Origin: Clostridia bacterium
Lineage (GTDB): Bacteria; Bacillota_A; Clostridia; Oscillospirales; CAG-272
NCBI GenBank assembly: GCA_017452945.1
Contig: JAFTLD010000001.1
Location: 1 to 36,679 of the forward strand
DNA length: 36,679 nucleotides
Reading direction: 5' to 3'
The notes under the pieces are model-generated. The model was not told where the DNA came from. It saw nothing but the letters and a program-made list of their open reading frames with translations, and searched no databases. Position numbers and translations under genes: made by a program. How positions within the stretch are numbered: position 1 is the stretch's first letter; each line of letters starts with the position of its first letter. Shown piece by piece: positions 29,704 through 36,679 of the stretch.

Positions 29704-31833
29704 TTACCCCTGCTGCGTGCGGCGCAAAATATCCTCTTGCACCGATCTGTCAAGCGTAACGTAAAAAGCGGAAAAGCCCGATACTCTGACCACCAAGGAG
29801 GCATACTGCTCGGGATGCTCCATGGCATCGCGCAGCACCTTGGCAGACGTAGCGTTGATCTGAATTTCCTGCCCGCCCTTGGCAAAATACACACGGATCA
29901 ACGACAAAAGCTTTTCTCTCTTGCCGTCCTCAAACATGGCAGGCGAATACTTCTGATTGACCACCGTACCGCATGCGCAGCGTGTATAATCCGGCTTGGA
30001 AACGCTTTGCAGCGTGCTTGTCGCGCCCTTGGTATCACGCCCGTACGTGGGAGATGCCGCATCCGACAAGGGCTCACCCGCGCGTCTGCCATCGGGAGTG
30101 GCACCGATGTGCGCACCTGCCCAGATATTGCTCGTGTTGGCTGCCATTGCCGTATAGATACCACCGCCGTCCCGCGTGCGGTACAGATCAAATTGGTCGG
30201 ACAAATAGGAAGTGAACCACACCGCGTACTTATCGACAAACGGATCGTTATTGCCGTATTTAGGTGCTGCAAGCAACAGCGCACGCAAATGCTCATAGCC
30301 TTCAAAGTTACATTTTAACGCCTCTGCCAGCTCGGGCAACGTAACCGCGCGGTCAATAAACACGACCTTTTCTATCGCGGCAAGCGAATCACTCATCGTT
30401 CCCACGCCCATCAGCGCAGCGCCGTGCACCGAGGGATAGCGGCTACCGCCCATATTGATGTCACGTCCGCGCGCAATGCAATCCCGACAGAAGCAGGAAA
30501 GGAATGGCGAGGTATAGTTTTGCGGATCGGGAATATCGTTATAGGCACGGAAGCCTTGTACGTATTGCTTGACGCCCTCGGATATCTGCTGCTCTAAGCA
30601 AGCCATAAATTGCTCCATAGACGTAATCTGTGCAAGCGGTGCGGTTTTAATCCCCTTACGACCTTTATCAAAGCCCTCTCCGTCAAACAGGACGTATTCC
30701 AAAAAGCGGGGCGTATCAAAGCGACCGTCACTCCAAGGCGGTTGCATACCCGAAATAAAATTCTCAATGCAGCCCACCATGCAATAATTGCGCACGTCGA
30801 TCTCCTCATAACCGTAGCGGCGCAGGGCTGCCATGTTGACCGTATCGTTCATCAGCGCGGGATAGCCAAGTCCCGTACCGATCACCTTTAAGCACTCATC
30901 AAGAAACGCATCAGGCGTATCCGGTGTGATGCGCGCTGAGAGATTGGGTCCCGGCATATTCACGTTTCTGACCGCATACAGCACGCAATAACTCAGATCA
31001 TTGACCGCACACGCCCCCTTGGCATCCACACCGCCAATGCAGATATTGACCACGTCATCCCCACCAAGATAATAGCGCTGCTCACAGATCTTGACAAATG
31101 CGTTCTCTAAAAGCTCGGTCGCACCCTCGCGGTCAAGCACTCCGGCCGAAACGTCGCGCTGATACAGCGGATACAGGTACTGATCGATCCTGCCAAGTGC
31201 CATGGCGTAACGTCCCTCGTACAAAAAGCAGGAGTGGATCATCCAAACCAACTGCAGCCCCTGGGCAAAGCTCTCGGGGATCCCCACAGCCAGCTGCTCG
31301 CAGTTTTTTGCGATAAATGCAAGTCGCGCGTCATCATACCCGTCCGTACCGCGCAGCTCCCTTGCCCGATTTGCGTGCGCCAGCAAACGCTGCTGCAGCG
31401 CGTGCAGACCATGGCGCATAGCACTCAAAAAATCAAGCGCATCCACGTCGGACGCATGGACTTTTTCCGAAGCCTCTATCCGATCAAGCAGACCGACGAT
31501 ACCAACCGTCAACACCGTTTCAAAATCGGGGGCAAAGTGATCCTTGTTGGTGCCAAACCAACGCTCGGGGTACGCTGCCACGGACGCACTTGCCGGCTCT
31601 CTTTGCTCGTCTGTCAGGCACACGAACAAAGGCCTTTGACTGCCCACGATCAGATCGTTCTGATAAATATGGGGCGTGGGCTGGGTAAACAACGCGTAAA
31701 TACCGTCTGCGCGTCTGCCCGCGGGTGTTGTGTGCGTGCCTGCACGGTATCCCATACCGCGAAAATGATCGGGACAATACGTCCCTTGGGGTCTGTTTTG
31801 CATCTCGTTTTTCAGTCCGTCCGTCAATCGCAT
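29704..31833 (-). CDS. Glycyl radical enzyme, non-PFL type, substrate unknown
   Basis: 709 residues, a little shorter than most family members (about 760-850). The thiyl-radical site reads NYCMVGCIENF (Cys355, Glu357) and the glycyl radical loop reads VRVSGFSAF (Gly686 in the G-x-x-x-F signature). Adjacent Cys-Cys of pyruvate formate-lyase is absent and the G-C-(V/I)-E motif matches the dehydratase/lyase group (glycerol, propanediol, hydroxyproline, choline, isethionate types), where Glu acts as base. GGAGG lies 7 bases before ATG 31833, and a full-consensus promoter is present. No microcompartment shell genes are nearby. The accompanying dehydrogenase, deacetylase and glycosidase-like genes point to dehydration or lyase cleavage of a sugar- or polyol-derived diol. 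Confidence 0.92.
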   Translation of the reverse strand: MRLTDGLKNEMQNRPQGTYCPDHFRGMGYRAGTHTTPAGRRADGIYALFTQPTPHIYQNDLIVGSQRPLFVCLTDEQREPASASVAAYPERWFGTNKDHFAPDFETVLTVGIVGLLDRIEASEKVHASDVDALDFLSAMRHGLHALQQRLLAHANRARELRGTDGYDDARLAFIAKNCEQLAVGIPESFAQGLQLVWMIHSCFLYEGRYAMALGRIDQYLYPLYQRDVSAGVLDREGATELLENAFVKICEQRYYLGGDDVVNICIGGVDAKGACAVNDLSYCVLYAVRNVNMPGPNLSARITPDTPDAFLDECLKVIGTGLGYPALMNDTVNMAALRRYGYEEIDVRNYCMVGCIENFISGMQPPWSDGRFDTPRFLEYVLFDGEGFDKGRKGIKTAPLAQITSMEQFMACLEQQISEGVKQYVQGFRAYNDIPDPQNYTSPFLSCFCRDCIARGRDINMGGSRYPSVHGAALMGVGTMSDSLAAIEKVVFIDRAVTLPELAEALKCNFEGYEHLRALLLAAPKYGNNDPFVDKYAVWFTSYLSDQFDLYRTRDGGGIYTAMAANTSNIWAGAHIGATPDGRRAGEPLSDAASPTYGRDTKGATSTLQSVSKPDYTRCACGTVVNQKYSPAMFEDGKREKLLSLIRVYFAKGGQEIQINATSAKVLRDAMEHPEQYASLVVRVSGFSAFYVTLDRSVQEDILRRTQQG

Positions 31834-31868
31834 ACCGCTACCTCCGATTGTTTTTTGCTCTTTTTTTC

Positions 31869-31897
31869 ATTATAGCACACCCTTTCCCGTTTGTCAA
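31869..31897 (-). promoter_or_regulatory. Consensus promoter of the glycyl-radical operon
   Basis: Minus-strand TTGACA (31897-31892), 17-base spacer, TATAAT (31874-31869). Divergent from the promoter at 31906, with only 8 bases between the -35 boxes, so the two compete or are co-regulated. Confidence 0.87.
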
Positions 31898-31905
31898 TTT
31901 CGCTC

Positions 31906-31934
31906 TTTACATTCCTTTGCAATTGTGATATAAT
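31906..31934 (+). promoter_or_regulatory. Promoter of the 31963-36546 operon
   Basis: TTTACA 31906-31911, 17-base spacer, TATAAT 31929-31934. Confidence 0.8.
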
Positions 31935-31962
31935 TAAGACAATGCTGAAAGAAGGTGAAACT

Positions 31963-32487
31963 ATGTATACAGAAGACAAAAAACGCATCATGTGCCAATC
32001 CGATTGCATACAAGATCACAAGCGACTCGCCATCCACGAGGTTGCGATATACGGCTTTTTGCTTTTGCTTGCCGTGGTCACGTTTGGTGGCCGGGGTACA
32101 GGCATGATGGTGGTCGCCTTTACCGAAACGGGCGGCTTTGCCGTGCTGATCGCGGTCTTTGTGACAGCCGCTTTGCTGTTTTACGCCATTGTCATCACGG
32201 GCGCGGTGTTTGTCATTCGATATCTTTCCCCCTCTATCGCATTGCTCTGCGACAAATACACCCTTGAGCTTGACCGTGCCAAGTTCAGCACGCCCAAGGA
32301 GCATTACAGCCGACACTCCCACTCACACTACATCATGTACCAAACCGAGTTTGAAAAATTCGGCAAATATGAGCTTGGCGAGCCGCCACGCATGGAACAA
32401 GAATTTTACGTGCTTGCCACCACGGCCAAAAAGCCCCGCATCATTGCGGTTTACGACAAAGACAAATACGAAATTACACAGAGGTAA
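31963..32487 (+). CDS. Two-helix membrane protein, paralogue 1 of 3
   Basis: 174 residues. Two hydrophobic segments (about 27-45 and 58-87), then a soluble C-terminal domain: LLCDKYTLELDRAKF, a variable His/Ser-rich stretch, YQTEFEKFGKYELGEP, FYVLATTAKKPRIIAVYDKDKYEITQR. The same framework (LLC..GKY.[IL]E.DR, FEK.G, YxLVxLTKKP, KYE[IL]T[EQ]R end) is shared with the next two genes. No family is recognised. The frame is open to 31891, but GAAGG before ATG 31963 and the promoter position fix the start. The next gene follows after 3 bases. Confidence 0.72.
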   Translation: MYTEDKKRIMCQSDCIQDHKRLAIHEVAIYGFLLLLAVVTFGGRGTGMMVVAFTETGGFAVLIAVFVTAALLFYAIVITGAVFVIRYLSPSIALLCDKYTLELDRAKFSTPKEHYSRHSHSHYIMYQTEFEKFGKYELGEPPRMEQEFYVLATTAKKPRIIAVYDKDKYEITQR

Positions 32488-32490
32488 GAA

Positions 32491-33033
32491 ATGAACGAAC
32501 AAGATAAAAAAGTGATCCTGAAAAAGCAGGAGATCGTGCAGCAACACAAAAAGGATCAGCTGACGGAATGCTTGAAAACCGTCGTAGCGGAAGTGTTTTT
32601 CTTGGCCTTCTGCGTACTCGTTACATATACCATGATCTCGGGCTGGTACGATCATATATGGTTGTACAACACCGTCATGATATTGATCTCGGTGCTTTTG
32701 TGGTTCATTGCCGTTTTGGTGGCCAACACCGCTGTGCGACGCGCGATCTTCCTGCTCTGCTTAAACAACGGAAAATACGCCATTGAGATCGACCGTGTAA
32801 AGCTGTTGGAGCTCAAGACCGAGGAACAACACACCCCTTCCCGCTCGGGGCGCGGTTCCGGACGCACTGAGATCGTAACCAACCAGTACGTGCATTTTGA
32901 AAAGTACGGCAAGGTCAAAGCAAACCGTCCCTTAAAAAACGGGCAGGAATGCTACCTCTTGGTCGTGCTGACCAAAAAGCCGCATGTGCTCAAATTCTGG
33001 GAATGTGACATTCACGAGATCAAGGAGAGATAA
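32491..33033 (+). CDS. Two-helix membrane protein, paralogue 2 of 3
   Basis: 180 residues. N-terminal basic cytoplasmic segment (KKVILKKQEIVQQHKKDQ), two helices (about 30-52 and 59-85), then LLCLNNGKYAIEIDRVKLLELKTEEQ, a Ser/Arg/Gly-rich linker, YVHFEKYGKVKANR, CYLLVVLTKKPHVLKF and the end CDIHEIKER. The C-terminal domain aligns in order with paralogues 1 and 3. It could be a small regulatory or transport subunit; no catalytic motif is visible. Only three bases separate it from each neighbour. Confidence 0.72.
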   Translation: MNEQDKKVILKKQEIVQQHKKDQLTECLKTVVAEVFFLAFCVLVTYTMISGWYDHIWLYNTVMILISVLLWFIAVLVANTAVRRAIFLLCLNNGKYAIEIDRVKLLELKTEEQHTPSRSGRGSGRTEIVTNQYVHFEKYGKVKANRPLKNGQECYLLVVLTKKPHVLKFWECDIHEIKER

Positions 33034-33036
33034 CCG

Positions 33037-33591
33037 ATGGACCGAAATCAAAATCGCAAAATTCCCTTAAAGCGCGCCGAATATATCAAAAGCGAGCAGC
33101 GTGCGCTGCTCTCGTCGGGAGCGCTGCTCCTGGCGCTGACCGTCATCGTGATTGCATTTTCTGCATTCTGGACGGTAATCACAATATTCGCCTATACCGA
33201 AATTCCGCCCATATTCCTGGTTTTGTTCATCGGCATCGCGGTAGCACTCTGGATCTATTCCGGCTATATGGCATATACCGCTATTACGGCCAATCTCCCC
33301 TTGCTCTGCCTGCTTACGGGAAAATACACCATCGAGGTCGACCGCGTACAGCGCATTGAGCTGCGCAGTGAGAAAAACCGCACCTATACCCGCTCCTGGA
33401 TTGCACGAATGAACAGACCCGATTACGTCACCAGGCAATACGTAAGCTTTGAGAAACACGGGCAGGTCAAGCTTGAGCGCGAAACCGAGATCGCACAGAA
33501 CGAGCAATATTACGTGCTGGTCGCGCTGACAAAAACTCCAAAAATCATCGATTTCCGCTCTTGTGAGAAATATGAACTAACCGAAAGATAA
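33037..33591 (+). CDS. Two-helix membrane protein, paralogue 3 of 3
   Basis: 184 residues. Two helices (about 25-48 and 57-80), then LLCLLTGKYTIEVDRVQRIELRSEK, RQYVSFEKHGQVKLER, YYVLVALTKTPKIIDF and the end CEKYELTER. Closest in layout to paralogue 2 (GKYxIExDRVxxxELxxE, then YVxFEKxG). The three are likely products of tandem duplication followed by divergence. The WbsX-like gene starts 53 bases later with no promoter of its own, so all belong to one operon. Confidence 0.72.
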   Translation: MDRNQNRKIPLKRAEYIKSEQRALLSSGALLLALTVIVIAFSAFWTVITIFAYTEIPPIFLVLFIGIAVALWIYSGYMAYTAITANLPLLCLLTGKYTIEVDRVQRIELRSEKNRTYTRSWIARMNRPDYVTRQYVSFEKHGQVKLERETEIAQNEQYYVLVALTKTPKIIDFRSCEKYELTER

Positions 33592-33644
33592 AGTTTCTTC
33601 CCGCATCCCGCGCATCCCTCAAAATAAACGAACGGAGATACATC

Positions 33645-34760
33645 ATGAAAAAATACGACGTTGCAGCATACGTTTGGCCGTCCTACACGGGCGACGAGCC
33701 ACGCTCCCGCATTTTTTGGCCCGAAGGCTACGGTGAATGGCAGACCGTCAAGGCCATGACTGCCCGCTTTCCCGGCCATCAGTGGCCGCGCAAGCCGCGC
33801 TGGGGATACGTCAACGAGGCCGATCCCTACGTCATGGAAATGCAGATCGAGGCGGCCGTTTCGCACGGTGTCAACGTATTCATTTACGACTGGTACTGGT
33901 ACGATAACCGCCCGTTTCTTGAAAACTGCCTGAACGACGGCTTTTTGAAGGCCAGAAACAACCACAAAATGAAATTCTATCTGATGTGGGCAAACCACAC
34001 AGCAGAAAGCCTTTGGGACAAGCGCACGTCAGAGAGCAAGGTGCCGATCTGGGACGGTGCGGTCAACCGCGAGACCTTTAACGGCATTGTGCATCGCACC
34101 ATTGAAAAATACTTCTCGCACCCCTCCTACTACAAGATCGATGGAAAGCCCGTTTACATGCTGTTTGATCTGCAGAATCTTGTACGCGGCCTTGGCGGCG
34201 TGCAGCAGACGCTTGATGCATTGGAATACTTCCGCGAAGAAACAATCAAAGCAGGCTACCCCGGTCTTTGCCTGCATCTGACCATTCGTTCCCGTCAGTA
34301 CATGCAGCGCATGCTGGACGACGAGACCGACATTTTCACTTTTATCAACAAGGTCGGATTTGACGGTGTGACGCACTATCAGTTCGTGGACTTTGCCTAC
34401 ATGGGTAGGCCTTACCTGACCATTTTGGAGGATGTCAAGAAAGAATGGGAGTACATTGATCAAAACATCAACGCCCCCTATTATCCGCAGGTTTCGGTTG
34501 GTTGGGATGCCACACCGCGCTTTATTCAAAAGGAAATTTACCAGATCTGCACCGAAAACACGCCTGAGAACGTGCAAAAGGGCTTTGAGCTGGCAAAGGC
34601 GTACCTTGACGAAAAGCATCCCGATCGCCACCGTCTGATCACGGTCAACAGTTGGAACGAATGGACCGAAACCAGCTATCTGGAGCCGGATGATCTGTAT
34701 GGATATGGATATCTGGAAACTATCAAGAAGGTATTCCTGGATGAAGATCCCAAACAGTAA
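33645..34760 (+). CDS. WbsX/GH99-like glycoside hydrolase family protein
   Basis: 371 residues, cytoplasmic. It matches the Glyco_tran_WbsX (GH99-like) family: opening VAAYVWPSYTGDEPRSRIFWPEGYGEWQTVK, GVNVFIYDWYWYDNRPFLE, KFYLMWANHTAE and the C-terminal signature INSWNEWTE-like TVNSWNEWTETSYLEPD. This fold is related to endo-alpha-mannosidases and to proteins in O-antigen clusters. In gut bacteria it is commonly linked with glycan or rhamnose-type metabolism; catalytic residues were not assigned. CGGAG lies 8 bases before ATG 33645. Its C-terminal WNEWT motif parallels that of the lipoprotein at 5521. Confidence 0.9.
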   Translation: MKKYDVAAYVWPSYTGDEPRSRIFWPEGYGEWQTVKAMTARFPGHQWPRKPRWGYVNEADPYVMEMQIEAAVSHGVNVFIYDWYWYDNRPFLENCLNDGFLKARNNHKMKFYLMWANHTAESLWDKRTSESKVPIWDGAVNRETFNGIVHRTIEKYFSHPSYYKIDGKPVYMLFDLQNLVRGLGGVQQTLDALEYFREETIKAGYPGLCLHLTIRSRQYMQRMLDDETDIFTFINKVGFDGVTHYQFVDFAYMGRPYLTILEDVKKEWEYIDQNINAPYYPQVSVGWDATPRFIQKEIYQICTENTPENVQKGFELAKAYLDEKHPDRHRLITVNSWNEWTETSYLEPDDLYGYGYLETIKKVFLDEDPKQ

Positions 34761-35154
34761 TCAGATTCGGTGGGGGATGTGCCTGATCATTGGCGGCACG
34801 CTTTTTTCCGCTGTGGCGGCATCTCTGACCATTTGCAATCTTGGCAGTATATTGAGCCTGTTTTTGGAAAGCGGCGGTGAGCTTGACTTCGTTGCCATCT
34901 TTTCGCAGCTGCAGGACGCGCGAATTGTACCGCACCTGCTGCTCCCACTTTTGCTGTTTGCAGCCTATACCGCGCTTTTGTTCTTGGTACCGCCCAAAGG
35001 AACGCGACGTGCTGTACGGGTGACGCTTTACGTGCTTGCGGGGCTTGTTTTGTTGCTTGTTTGCTTTGCGATCTCTTTGTTGCTCACACGCGTCAACGAC
35101 GTACGCTTTATCGACCTGTTGCGTGCGCTGATCCCCATGCCGGGTTCACTTTAA
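34741..35154 (+). CDS. Small membrane protein of unknown function
   Basis: 137 residues with three predicted helices (about 12-34, 60-80, 88-112). No recognised family. ATG 34741 overlaps the end of the WbsX-like gene by 20 bases, with AAGG about 10 bases upstream, so expression is probably coupled. A start farther upstream at 34690 would be possible but lies deeper in the preceding gene and lacks a ribosome site. The ceramidase-like gene follows after 12 bases. A role as membrane partner of the following lipoprotein is a guess. Confidence 0.65.
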   Translation: MKIPNSNQIRWGMCLIIGGTLFSAVAASLTICNLGSILSLFLESGGELDFVAIFSQLQDARIVPHLLLPLLLFAAYTALLFLVPPKGTRRAVRVTLYVLAGLVLLLVCFAISLLLTRVNDVRFIDLLRALIPMPGSL

Positions 35155-35166
35155 GGGGGTGCGCAC

Positions 35167-36546
35167 GTGAAAAAACGAATTCTGTTACTTGTACTGGCTC
35201 TTTGCCTTGTACTCTTCACTCCCTCCTGCTCTCGTAAGCAACGGGATACCTTGAGCTCTGAAGGTAACGCTTGGTGCATGGGCTTTGGCTCTGTGGAAAT
35301 TTCTCTGCCCGAGAACAGCGACCAACCGCTCTATATTGCAGGCTACCATGCAGGCCGCGAGATCACGGGTGTGCTGGATCTGCAGCGTGCAAGTGCCGTT
35401 TGGATGGACACGGGCGCGGGCGGTGTTTTGCTGATCGGCATTGATTGCGTGGGGTTGGGAAATGACACGGTAGCCGCCATTCGCTCCAAGCTCAAAGACT
35501 TTTGTTCCCAAACCAATTGCGTTTCAATCAACGTTTACGCCACCCACACGCATGCGGGCATTGATACATTGGGACTTTGGGGGCCTGCCGCCATTGACGG
35601 CAAAAACGACGCCTTTATGCAAAATCTGATCGACTCGGCTGCACAAGCAGCACAGCTTGCCTATGACGATCGCACGCAGGGCTTGCTATACTACGGCAGC
35701 ACTCTGCCCAACGGACTTTTAGAGGACTCCCGCAATCCGCAGGAATACGATCCCAACCTCTACCAACTGCGCTTTGAACCCCACAGCAAAGAGAATAACG
35801 GCATTCGCTTGCTTTCTTATGCAGCACATGCCGAATCCCTGCGCGGTGACAATACGTTGCTCAGCCGCGATTTTCCGGGGGCTGTGGCAGATTCAATCAA
35901 GGACGCATGCGGTGACGACGTGATGTTCATGCCCGGAGCAATCGGTGGCTTGATTATGACAAGAGAATTGACGGAGCCCTTTGACGCAGTAGAGAACATG
36001 AAACAAACTGCTGCCATTCTGACCGATGCGGCACTCTCAATTCAAAACGAACAAGCTCTTTCTCCCACACTTGCATGGTCACGCGTAAAAATGGAGATCC
36101 CACTGGATAACACGCTGTTCTTTTATTACAAATTTCTCGGAATCTTAGGCAACGAGATCAGCAGAGGCAACAGCATGACGGGCTACGATCTGCACAGCGA
36201 GCTTGGTGTGCTGCAGCTCGGACAAGTTACGTTAGCCTTGATCCCCGGTGAAATATTCCCCGAATTGGTAAGCGGTGCGGGGCTTGGCGAGAGGGATCCC
36301 CTACCGCTGTCTGAGATTGCTGCCAAGCACGGTGTGCAAAACTTAATGATCGTAGGGCTTTGCAACGACGAGCTTGGATATATTGTGCCACCCAGCCAGT
36401 ACCTGCTTCATCCCGACACGCCTTACATGGACACGGTCACGGACGCATCGGGCGAAAACCACTATGAGGAAACCAATTCCACCGGCATTGCCACGGCAGG
36501 CTTGATTGCAGATGCATTTGATCTGGCATTGAAAAATCTGAAATAA
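35167..36546 (+). CDS. Neutral/alkaline ceramidase-family lipoprotein
   Basis: 459 residues starting with GTG (GGGGGTG just upstream). Signal peptide ends TPSC (Cys21), so the protein is membrane-anchored. The ceramidase N-terminal-domain family is indicated by ATHTHAG (125-131), AAHAESLRGDN (second His ligand) and, near the C-terminus, GLCNDELGYIVPPSQY and HYEETNS (Glu and Tyr zinc-site positions). True neutral ceramidases carry a G-D-x-S/T-P-N nucleophile motif; at the equivalent place this protein reads FMPGAIGGLIMTRE, so the Ser/Thr nucleophile is not evident. It may therefore act on another amide or ester, or only use the metal site. It ends the operon before a terminator hairpin. Confidence 0.8.
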   Translation: MKKRILLLVLALCLVLFTPSCSRKQRDTLSSEGNAWCMGFGSVEISLPENSDQPLYIAGYHAGREITGVLDLQRASAVWMDTGAGGVLLIGIDCVGLGNDTVAAIRSKLKDFCSQTNCVSINVYATHTHAGIDTLGLWGPAAIDGKNDAFMQNLIDSAAQAAQLAYDDRTQGLLYYGSTLPNGLLEDSRNPQEYDPNLYQLRFEPHSKENNGIRLLSYAAHAESLRGDNTLLSRDFPGAVADSIKDACGDDVMFMPGAIGGLIMTRELTEPFDAVENMKQTAAILTDAALSIQNEQALSPTLAWSRVKMEIPLDNTLFFYYKFLGILGNEISRGNSMTGYDLHSELGVLQLGQVTLALIPGEIFPELVSGAGLGERDPLPLSEIAAKHGVQNLMIVGLCNDELGYIVPPSQYLLHPDTPYMDTVTDASGENHYEETNSTGIATAGLIADAFDLALKNLK

Positions 36547-36550
36547 ATAT

Positions 36551-36580
36551 CCACCCGCATAGCGGGTGGTATTTCAGTTT
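36551..36580 (+). terminator. Terminator of the ceramidase-family gene
   Basis: CCACCCGC (36551-36558) pairs with GCGGGTGG (36562-36569) around ATA, followed by TATTTCAGTTT, a weak T-rich tail. Confidence 0.6.
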
Positions 36581-36581
36581 C

Positions 36582-36679
36582 GGGCATAGCCCTAATAATA
36601 CTGGCTGCGCACAAGTGCGCCGTCAATTGGCCTGCCAGCCATGCAACTGTTACTTACTACCCATAAATGGGTCCCGTGG
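36582..36679. repeat. Cluster of small hairpins at the window end, cut off
   Basis: GGGC-ATA-GCCC, GCGCAC-AA-GTGCGC, an outer CTGGC...GCCAG pair enclosing the second, and ACCCATAAATGGGT follow each other within 90 bases. No coding frame is seen. It could be the start of a mobile element with subterminal hairpins or a structured RNA; the window stops too soon to say. Confidence 0.45.

Noticed and set aside
29368..30318. 316-residue plus-strand frame opposite the glycyl radical genes
   Set aside because: Shadow of the activase and radical enzyme genes; His/Arg-rich composition with no family.
29704..31833. Reading the radical enzyme as pyruvate formate-lyase
   Set aside because: The adjacent Cys-Cys pair of PFL is missing; the site is G-C-I-E with Cys351 and Cys355 four apart.
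1..36679. CRISPR array, prophage or plasmid origin
   Set aside because: No regularly spaced repeats, cas genes, phage structural genes or replication initiator genes were seen.

Overview
The window reads as chromosomal DNA of a low-copy-repeat-rich, gut-type Clostridia bacterium (Bacillota). The reasons are AGGAGG-type ribosome sites, many near-perfect TTGACA-N17-TATAAT promoters, strong hairpin-plus-T terminators, an IS1182-type element, a YoaK/DUF1275 protein, a glycyl radical enzyme and lipoproteins with acidic Thr/Glu/Pro linkers. The genus cannot be named from the sequence alone. It looks like a carbohydrate-rich part of the genome rather than a phage or plasmid. || Layout. 1-372: 3' end of an acyl-CoA synthetase-like gene. 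673-2019: CPBP membrane protease plus a permuted papain-like protein. 2116-2343: long inverted repeat. 2436-5347 (minus): MarR regulator and GH38 alpha-mannosidase, the mannosidase promoter being built into the marR terminator. 5521-9270 (plus): lipoprotein with a GH99/GH71-like barrel followed by a lamin-tail/endonuclease-phosphatase surface protein. 9308-12592: AraC regulator divergent from a GH43 lipoprotein. 12634-15112: flavin reductase divergent from a long-chain acyl-CoA synthetase, the two promoters joined by a palindrome. 15178-18001 (minus): a coupled operon of an unknown repeat-fold protein, a glycerol-1-phosphate dehydrogenase homologue and a DUF1275 membrane protein. 18210-19061: DUF11 protein. 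19214-21319: tRNA-Arg(CCG) and tRNA-Gln(CTG), with an IS1182-like element inserted in the tRNA-Arg terminator hairpin. 21727-24534: small plus-strand genes (XRE regulator, metallophosphoesterase, membrane protein, AAC(3)-like acetyltransferase). 24734-25740 (minus): NUDIX hydrolase and a broken REP-type transposase. 25737-31833 (minus): five-gene operon with a glycyl radical enzyme, its activase, a zinc alcohol dehydrogenase, a sialate-O-acetylesterase-like SGNH hydrolase and a TIM-barrel glycosidase-like protein. 31963-36546 (plus): three tandem paralogous membrane proteins, a WbsX/GH99-like protein, a small membrane protein and a ceramidase-family lipoprotein. 36551-36679: cluster of hairpins cut by the window end. 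|| How it fits together. Glycan-active proteins (GH38, two GH99-like, GH43, an SGNH esterase, a TIM-barrel protein and a ceramidase-family lipoprotein) sit in several separately promoted units, suggesting use of mannose-containing or acetylated host or plant glycans; exact substrates are inference. The most novel candidates are the glycyl-radical-enzyme operon that also contains an esterase and a glycosidase-like gene, the inverted tRNA T-arm copies that trail both tRNA genes, the three-paralogue membrane cassette, and the REP-like palindromes inside the transposase reading frame.
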